Of a DNA stretch of 64,000 bases, positions 57,251-64,000 are shown one piece after another. Origin of the DNA: Cristatella mucedo (lineage: Eukaryota > Bryozoa > Phylactolaemata > Cristatellidae); assembly GCA_009760855.2 (NCBI GenBank), contig WPIO01000003.1:781001-845000 (forward strand). Reading direction: 5' to 3'. A program made the translations under genes and the position numbers. The notes below the pieces were generated by a model that saw only the letters and a program-made list of their open reading frames with translations, searched no databases and was not told the DNA's origin. How positions within the stretch are numbered: position 1 is the first letter of the stretch; each line of letters opens with the position of its first letter.

Positions 57251-58139
57251 CCTAGGAATTAACCGTCTTGATCAACAGTGCGATACGTGGCGATTTCCAG
57301 AGATGGTGTTAAGACATTTGAGGAAAACATGAGCATTGTCGCATAACAGTCGCTTGGCTTTCCAAAGAACGCGTCTTGGAGCCTTGACAGAATCGGCAGC
57401 AGAGGTTTCAATTATTGAGAGAACGCAATTATTTGACGGAGTTCATTAATCGTCTGGCTTGTATATTTTTTGCCATGTGAATGAGGTAAATCCTGCGATT
57501 GTAGGCCCTGAAGTAGCCATTACGGATGCTGCTGAATGAACACAAACTTTTCTGGCCCTGCGGCCACTGTTAAAGACGAACGCAGAAAACTACAAATTAC
57601 CTGTGTTAGTGGAGTTGCCTCCATGGAATTTATAGGATTAAAGCCTTGCCCGTAGCTCTAAAACCAGATTCTGCAGACGTTTGGACATTCTGCAAACTCT
57701 TACTCAAGGTTACTTCTGTCGCTCATGCGACCTTGAAGTTGAAACGTGGATTTGCAATCGGTTTCCTAGCCGACATGGACTGCATAGTTGGTGTAGATCC
57801 TGCCTAAGGTGACCGAAATGATATAAGGACAAGGTAAATAATGCAGAATCAACTTGCAAGAGACTTGCAGAATTCCAGCATGCTTTGAATCAAGTATGGC
57901 AAAACGAGCTCTGGTTATCTGGTTCCGTCATCCGATACCCACCGTGTCAGGATTTTCAGAAGTGAAATAAACAGAAGGTTGAAATCAGCTATATGTCAAA
58001 AAGATAATCATACTAACTCATAAAAGACCTCTCCCGCGCTTCATCTCATTCAAGCAACAACTGTCTCATTGAAATGAAAATGTGAACAGAATTGAGGTTG
58101 TGTATTGTTTATTGTTCGCATAATGGCTGTAATTCATTT

Positions 58140-58226
58140 TCGATCGTGCTTGCTTTGCAACAAATGTTAAGTGCCTAGAAAGAGATTCAGTTCTCTGAAG
58201 GCGCTATATCAAATGTATTATTATTC
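58140..58226 (+). mobile_element. LINE-A tail
   Basis: gcaacaaatgttaagtgcct, ttctctgaaggcgctatatc, short ATT end. Confidence 0.75.
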
Positions 58227-59143
58227 CATATCGTGTCATTGATGTTTGCATTAAAAGAGTTGAGAAAAATGTTTCAAGATTGTTTAGTCAGGCGCTGTAT
58301 GAGGCAATCAATTTCCAATCAAATAGTGTTCATCGCTTTCAACGTTGTATTTGTATGTTCATGCTCATTTTTCTAGGGGGCTTCATAGCTTTCACAAGAT
58401 TTTCAAACGAATACTTGACTTAGAAAAGGCTAGGTAGGAACCAAAGGTTTCGGAATATGTTTGTCCTTGAGCGTGAGCAAACTTTACGAAACGAGTGAAA
58501 CAGAATGCGGCTAACCCTCTACCATTATTGATTTGCCTCAGTATCACCGTGTAGCATTTTTCAATGGAAAATATTCTCCAGATGACTTAGCGAATCCACA
58601 CAGGCTTACTTAAAAAAAATATATTTTGTTTTTAATATAGGAGAATTTTGGCTGGATCCTCGGGGCTGGTAAGATTTTGTTGTTCCTTCGCAAATGTGCT
58701 GATTCAATTCTTTCTCTGTTCTCACCCCAATCCATCTCTGATAAAGCTCGAGCAATTTTCAAGGCCCTGTAAAGTTGTGAAGCAGCTTGAAATATGAACT
58801 GATTCATGCCAAAATTTGATAAACGCCAAGATCAAGACTCCCGCGATACTTTTTGACAGGATAAAACGCCATGGTCAGAAGTGTGAACGGCGCCGGAACC
58901 GGAGCCCGATGACATTGCTAGCCATCTCTCTTCTTCGCCCTGAACAGCCACGCCAAGCGTTTGTGTTGCGCCAAAGCAGCTTTTCTGGATGTCCACACGG
59001 CACTTTGCGTTTTTGATGTGTATGCAAACCGCACAGGCTATGGGGCCAGTTGGCGACAGTATAGCCGGTGGGCCTGGCAGCGTATGATTAAACGCGATTT
59101 CGGATCGTGCGGGTGTACTTATCGCCACTATCTTTCGCCCCTC

Positions 59144-59146
<3 letters not shown>

Positions 59147-59231
<85 letters not shown>
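59147..59231. repeat. (TC)n microsatellite
   Basis: TC dinucleotides with a single CC interruption near 59201. Confidence 0.97.
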
Positions 59232-59234
<3 letters not shown>

Positions 59235-59284
59235 CTCGCTTTGTCTCTGTATTTAATGCTTAATTAACTATAAAAATTTCTTTC

Positions 59285-59336
59285 GACGTAGCTCCCTCAG
59301 AGAACTCAACCTCAGTCTAGATACTTTACATTTGCT
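59285..59336 (-). mobile_element. LINE-A tail fragment
   Basis: ctccctcagagaactcaacc and tttacatttgctg in reverse. No AAT run. Confidence 0.6.
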
Positions 59337-60125
59337 GTTGTCACTGGACTGTGCGATATACATCTGCTCATACGTCTCGAGTGGGCTTAACTACACGCAC
59401 GAATCGGCTAACTGCAGTGTCGACGCGTGCGCATAGCCCGAAGTTTTCCCGAAGACGCTAACTGCCGGGGCCTGGCGGCCAGCGACAGGCGGCGATAGCT
59501 AATAGCAACACTGTCTCTCCTCCGCTCATCCAAACTCGCTATGAACACAGCGACGCGAGTCCCACGGTTTGCAGGCAGCAGCAAACGTCTCCGCTGGACT
59601 CGGGGCGGCTTTACCTCAGTTCACCCGGTGCCCATGGCGCTCTGAATGGACAAGACACAGCTTAGCGCGGCGTAGCAGGTACGGCGCGAGGAGGATTTGC
59701 CGGGCAACGCTTAGCCTCCAATTCCGATAGCTGGTCACCTCAGCTTTTCATCGTAACACCAGCGTTCTTCTCATCTTACGCCACGGATCAGTGCGATCAC
59801 CGCCAGTTATTCTCCGTTCGACTCTGCATGGCAATTCCCTCGTCTCCTACTTCGCAGACACGATATTTGAAGCCAGTATTTCTCCTGAGGTATTTTTACT
59901 CCCACTCTTACAGCTGATCATTGGTCTCTTGGTCTCTACGCCGAGCCTTCGGGAGGAGTCTGCGGTCCTTGGTCGTTAGTCGCACTAGGCTGAGCGAGAC
60001 GCCTCAGCCGCACGCGCAGCCTATGCCACGTGCTTGAACTGCCATTCTCGTGCGTCTTGTCTTGATTAGATTTCTATTTATTTCCTTTCAAGAGCAGAGA
60101 CAGATACCTGCGTCGCTGGGATGCG

Positions 60126-60340
60126 TTGACGCAGCGCTCCAGCCGGCGCCTCCACTCCGAGTCAAGCAGCCAGCTAGCAAAGTCTCCACCGACTCAGAAG
60201 TGTCGGCACTGCACTATGACCCGCGAGCAATGTCAAAAAGGCACCAAAAAGCTCTGCTGTACTTGCCGATCTTCCCAGTGCACATTCCAGTGTGCTGTCT
60301 TTACGTATCGCCACGAGGGCACCGCTGGAGTTCCGTGAAA
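60126..60340 (+). pseudogene. cysteine-rich segment, possible piggyBac-type zinc ribbon
   Basis: Open frame with KCRHCTMTREQC, GTKKLCCTCRSSQC and TFQCAVFTYRHEG. The CxxC...CxxC...C...C...F..Y.H spacing recalls the C-terminal zinc ribbon of piggyBac-like transposases. No transposase core was recognised upstream; chance is possible. Confidence 0.3.
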
Positions 60341-60479
60341 ATGCAAGAGCTATTGGCCGCTGCAAACGTGACCTTTTCTTAGACTCGATATGCACAAAGA
60401 AGCGAAAATGCGCCTGTTCCGCGCGGGTTTGCTGGGTCCGTGTGAATTGTCCTTAGTTTCATTATGCGGGCTGATGCTG

Positions 60480-60566
60480 TTCAAACGGCGACGAGAGCTA
60501 AATCAGCCAGATAATGACAGACACTTATTATTCGCGGCTCCTGAATTGTGACGGCTAGGAGCTGAT
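60480..60566 (+). repeat. repeat X copy 4
   Basis: ttcaaacggcgacgagagct, aaatcagccagataatgaca, ttattattcgcggctcctga, gtgacggctaggagc. Confidence 0.65.
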
Positions 60567-61019
60567 TGTGCGGTAGATAATCTTTAGCTGAGGCCGCATA
60601 AAAGCCGATGCCACGATGTAGACAGTTCTGGTTTCAGAGTTAGCGTTGAAATTTGATCTGGTTTAAGCGCGAGGCCACGAAGCTGTCGGTGTGCGTCATG
60701 GCCGCAGTCGAACTCTTACAACCCTCAGTTGCTGTCAAATAGACTTATCTACATTATGGATAGGGACTTCGCAAACCAAGGTATGGACGCTCTTGGTCGC
60801 TGCCGTGCTGAGCTACCTGCGTGCACTGGGTGCTGTGCCTGCAAGTCACTAGCAATGATACAAGGTTTACGCATCGCCAGTATTCGTCGCTAGTCTTCCG
60901 ATATTATTACGAGCACTTGTTTGCGGCCTAGTTGAAAGCCGCGCACCGCGCTTGTAATACGATGCGTGTTATGATTACTAAATTGGCACACTTCTGTTCT
61001 AGCACAAGTAAAGTGCCGA

Positions 61020-61246
61020 AAAATGCTATTCAATAATAATAATAATATCACACTTGAAGCACCCGCATTGAACTCAATCTCTGTCTAGGCACGTCAAATT
61101 TGCTGCAAAGGAAACACGATTGGATGGATAGTGGTAGAACAAACAACTCCACAAACAACCAGAATAATATGGTTAAGGGTGGCACTGAACTGAGTCAGCA
61201 TGCTATTATGGTTAGTGGCAGCATGCGAAGTGTCAGCACGCATAAT
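61020..61246 (-). mobile_element. LINE-A 3' fragment, left part, split by LINE-B
   Basis: AAT tail, reverse end and 3' region up to gtcagcacgcata. Resumes at about 61710 with cagcataagcacataaagg and runs to about 61870. Confidence 0.82.
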
Positions 61247-61700
61247 GTATGTATGTATCTCCGTCTGTAACTCCACAAAGTCATAAAGACTATGTGGGTG
61301 TTACGCAGGAGAGTTTTGTATAGCGAACTCAGCCTAAGCGGCTTTCGGTACGCATTCGGTAGCCAACAGACTTCGTCTCACGCAACAAAGAGAAAGTGGG
61401 AAGCATAGCAGAGTCGGGAGAGCAGTTGAGGTAGTGAGTAGCATAGAAGTAGCTGCTCAGGACCGCTGAAAAAGATGTGCCATAGTTGGCGGTAGGAGAG
61501 TAGTTGTCGTTGCGTAAGAATTGTGGAAGCGAGTTCCACAGTCTAGGACCTGCAGAGCTAAAGCTTCTGTCGCCAACTGTCTTTAAGCGGAGGAATGGGA
61601 CAGCTAATTTATTGTCCACACAGGACCTGAGGGCACGAACAGGCTGAAACTGATGTAGCAGTTCAGCTAGGTACGAAGGAGCCAAGCCGTGGTCAGCATA
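61247..61700 (-). mobile_element. LINE-B 3' end nested in LINE-A
   Basis: Reverse TACA-type tail (tgtatgtatgtatctccgtc) then RT C-terminal codons (MAPSYLAELLHQFQPVRALR, VGDRSFSSAGPRLWNSLPQF) on the minus strand. Closely related to 1463-2023. Confidence 0.85.
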
Positions 61701-61709
61701 AGAACTTTA

Positions 61710-61870
61710 TTCAGCATAAGCACATAAAGGTCGAATCACCACTAAATATTGTGAAAAATAGGTGCATTGTTAGTTTCTTTTTATATGTGGTCAAGTCATG
61801 GATATTGCGACTCAAGTCGGGAGTGAGTTCAAGGCTTTGGGAGCATACAAACGAAAGGCACGGCCAAATG
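61710..61870 (-). mobile_element. LINE-A fragment, right part
   Basis: Continuation of 61020-61246: cataagcacataaaggtcga, ttctttttatatgtggtcaa, ggctttgggagcatac. Confidence 0.8.
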
Positions 61871-62887
61871 TCTTATTTATTATCCTACAATTCAAATGTC
61901 TTATTTATTATTATCATTATTAATGAAGTGTAAATCTGGCGTTATCTCGCGTAAATCTGAGTGCCATTTTGTCTCTTGGGCAATTGTAGGCTAAGCGCGA
62001 AGGTTTTCTCATGAAGGTAGCTTACGGAAGCGAAGGGTGACAGCGAATTTTACTTTCGTCGTAGGCTAAGATGAGCTCACTTCCATGAGGCACATTGTCT
62101 CCTCCAGTCGATTCCGAAGTGTGTGCAAGTGAGACGCGCGTGAATTTGAGCACTTTAGCATAGAGATCGTCCAGCGACCCGGTATCTGTGTTACGATAAA
62201 GGTAAACATGTACTATCCGAGCTGGCGCGCCCCAAGAGCTTTCCTAAATATAAAGTCTTCTTGCTCAGGAGTGCGTCTTTACCTTGGATTTATGATTTAT
62301 ACCAGGCGCGCTGTCGCGAGCCACTACTTATTTTTTAAGTTGAAGCGAAATCGTATGTTGTCCCTTACAAATGCAAAGCTGCTCTAGTTGCCGGTTCGGC
62401 TTCGGTACCGTAGCAACCATAGCTCCTGCCGCGCCATACTCGAAAAGATATTAAATTTAAGAGGGCCAGATAATGCCATATTTCTTAGAGGAGGTCGTCC
62501 TTATAGCAGGCAGTACAGGCAAAATGAAACGTTAAGCCTCGGACAGCTCTCCGAAGTAACGATACTTCGAAACGCTACGGCGAGGCTAAGAGTTCCTGAG
62601 ATAAATAACAGCATCAGCCACATGAATATTCTCCACCGCATGTTGCTGCACTTAACGCTAAGTCTAGCCGCTACGTCAGGAGCTTAAAACGCCAGTTAGA
62701 TATCTCTTCGGTCAGCCCACAGATGTTACCAATCTGGCTGGGGGAGACGGCTGCATACTTCCGGCAGGGTTTGAGGATAGGTGAAGGCCGCTCTTTACTG
62801 TTGGAGGTGATTAACTGGTCTCCCGGTCGCTTGCGTACCTACCAACTCAACACATTTTGTCTGAGCCCGAGCGACTGATCGAGAGAA

Positions 62888-62979
62888 ATGGCGGAGGCCG
62901 TGCAGCGAAGTATGGAGGAAATGGTGAACGAGCTCGAGCAGATGCAGCGCGTCGGTCTATTTACGAAACAAGAGATTAA
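62888..62979 (+). CDS. UTP6: UTP6, first coding exon, rest outside window
   Basis: UTP6 is a HAT-repeat subunit of the small-subunit processome (UTP-B) needed for 18S rRNA processing in the nucleolus. From the ATG at 62888 the frame reads MAEAVQRSMEEMVNELEQMQ then RVGLFTKQEIK, followed by donor attaa|gtaagc. The family N-terminus is MAE....RIEDRLPELEQLERIGLF..AEIK, so start and exon end both fit. No second exon is visible before 64000; the next residues (a K-rich segment starting AIIKK in human) should lie beyond. Confidence 0.85.
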
Positions 62980-62997
62980 GTAAGCGGCGGCGCTTAC
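62980..62997 (+). repeat. perfect hairpin over the UTP6 5' splice site
   Basis: gtaagcg, loop gcgg, then cgcttac: seven-base perfect arms that include the whole intron side of the donor. In RNA this would fold the 5' splice site into a stem. Confidence 0.6.
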
Positions 62998-63849
62998 GCC
63001 CACGTGGTGCTCGTCCTGCCGGTCCCATTCGTTGGGGGCGGTCTTGTTCGCTCCCGAGCCCGTGTGCTGCAGGCTTCTTCTTTTGCCAGCTTGTCGCGGA
63101 TTTAGTATAAATATTCAATAAACTTACCCGTATTCTGTTGACCCGGTGGCTTTCTACTTGGCTGTAGTTCAAGGGGGTGTGCAAGAACCAAAATTTTCGC
63201 ATCGCAGTTGTGTAGGCGCTTACTTTGACATTTGGATTTTGCTAAAACATATAAATTGCCTACCTCATACTCACTTTAAAAAACAAATTCGCATTTTCTG
63301 GCTGGAAAGTACGTTTGGGTTACGACAAATAAGATGTCACGCACGCGTTATGCCAGCATGTCCACACGCAGGGCACTGGTCGACGGGATCTAGTGGCCAT
63401 GCTGGTATGTTGGTGTGAGCTCTGTCTGGATGGCTTCGTGTAATCTGCATTTTAGGTTTTCGGTTCCTATAAAGCTGTAACCCGCTCCTTGCTTCCTTGT
63501 TCTGCGCTAGCAGCGAAATTAGCATTATTAAGTTTTCGTGAACAGCTTAAGTAAAATCACATTGACGTCACCCTGGTGCACGCAGATATTGCGATAGCGT
63601 CGTCTAGACTATTCTCGCAGGAATCTTCGCATAGCAACAAAGGTAAGCATGCTCGTCTGCCAAGGTGTTTCCTGACCACCAAGAATTACGGCAAAATGGG
63701 GTTGCTTTCTGAAAGGCACAGTTCTATTCCAATTGGCTGTGTATTTCCTGAAATAATTGTGGCTCTATGTGCTTTTCCAAATGCTGGCCAAAGTGGTACA
63801 ACAATAAAATCATATGACAGTAGTGAACCTGCGTTTTCTGAGTGCAATA

Positions 63850-63930
63850 GTAATAACAATGATAATAATAGCAAGACATTTGTATAGTGTCCTCAGAGAA
63901 CTTAATCTCTTTCTAGGCACTTTACGTTGA
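63850..63930 (-). mobile_element. LINE-A tail in UTP6 intron 1
   Basis: AAT-rich start, agtgtcctcagagaacttaa, tctctttctaggcacttta. Confidence 0.75.
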
Positions 63931-64000
63931 ACGTTCTCCAAATGTCTTAGCCAGGGTGTCACGAGGCTTTCTCCCGGTTCAATCCTGAACTGTCAATAAC

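Larger units (their letters stand above)
57251..62887. other. SNU13-UTP6 intergenic region
   Basis: Apart from the LINE-A tails, LINE-B, (TC)n, repeat X and the cysteine-rich frame listed separately, no gene is recognised. The 300 bp before the UTP6 ATG presumably hold its promoter. Confidence 0.5.

Overview
Eukaryotic, almost certainly invertebrate animal, nuclear DNA. Coding sequence is a few percent of the window. It lies in short exons with GT/GC-AG introns of about 0.1-6.4 kb, and the introns and intergenic DNA are packed with decayed non-LTR retrotransposons, tRNA-derived SINEs and microsatellites. There are no prokaryotic features. I cannot name the species.

Four conserved genes can be assembled from splice sites, matching intron phases and recognisable protein motifs. 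(1) Minus strand, 21495 down to 3203: seven consecutive exons of an ABCF1-like ABC-F ATPase, from the end of the N-terminal Lys/Glu-rich region through most of the first nucleotide-binding domain. It carries a one-base homopolymer frameshift, and the Walker A lysine is replaced by arginine. (2) Minus strand, 50533 down to 30123: an 8-exon TRUB2-like pseudouridine synthase. The exons sum to 921 bp (306 aa) in one open frame, but the catalytic aspartate position reads glycine. (3) Plus strand, 51061-56103: a complete 4-exon SNU13/NHP2L1 gene (127 aa) with one GC-AG intron. It is head-to-head with TRUB2, with 527 bp between the two start codons. (4) Plus strand, from 62888: the first exon of UTP6; the rest lies beyond the window. 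All four belong to ribosome, rRNA or snoRNP biology.

The repeat landscape has several parts. LINE-A is a CR1/L2-like family with an (ATT)n tail. It has one nearly complete copy (about 42140-45768), one 5'-truncated close relative (14762-16595) and more than 20 fragments. LINE-B, a second family with a CATTA/TACA-type tail, is inserted inside LINE-A at two places. SINE-1 is tRNA-derived (six copies); two copies flank an ABCF1 exon. SINE-2 has a tRNA-like head and a LINE-A-like tail (two copies). There is also a four-copy short repeat (X), an LTR-like repeat with AATAAA (two copies), a decayed Tc1/mariner element, and long CT/GA, AT, CA and ATTT microsatellites. Many long open frames in the window are repeat-derived.

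Order from left to right: 0-21.5 kb ABCF1 exons in repeat-rich introns; 21.5-30 kb repeats and undefined DNA; 30-50.5 kb TRUB2; 51-56 kb SNU13; 56-62.9 kb intergenic repeats; 62.9 kb to the end, start of UTP6.
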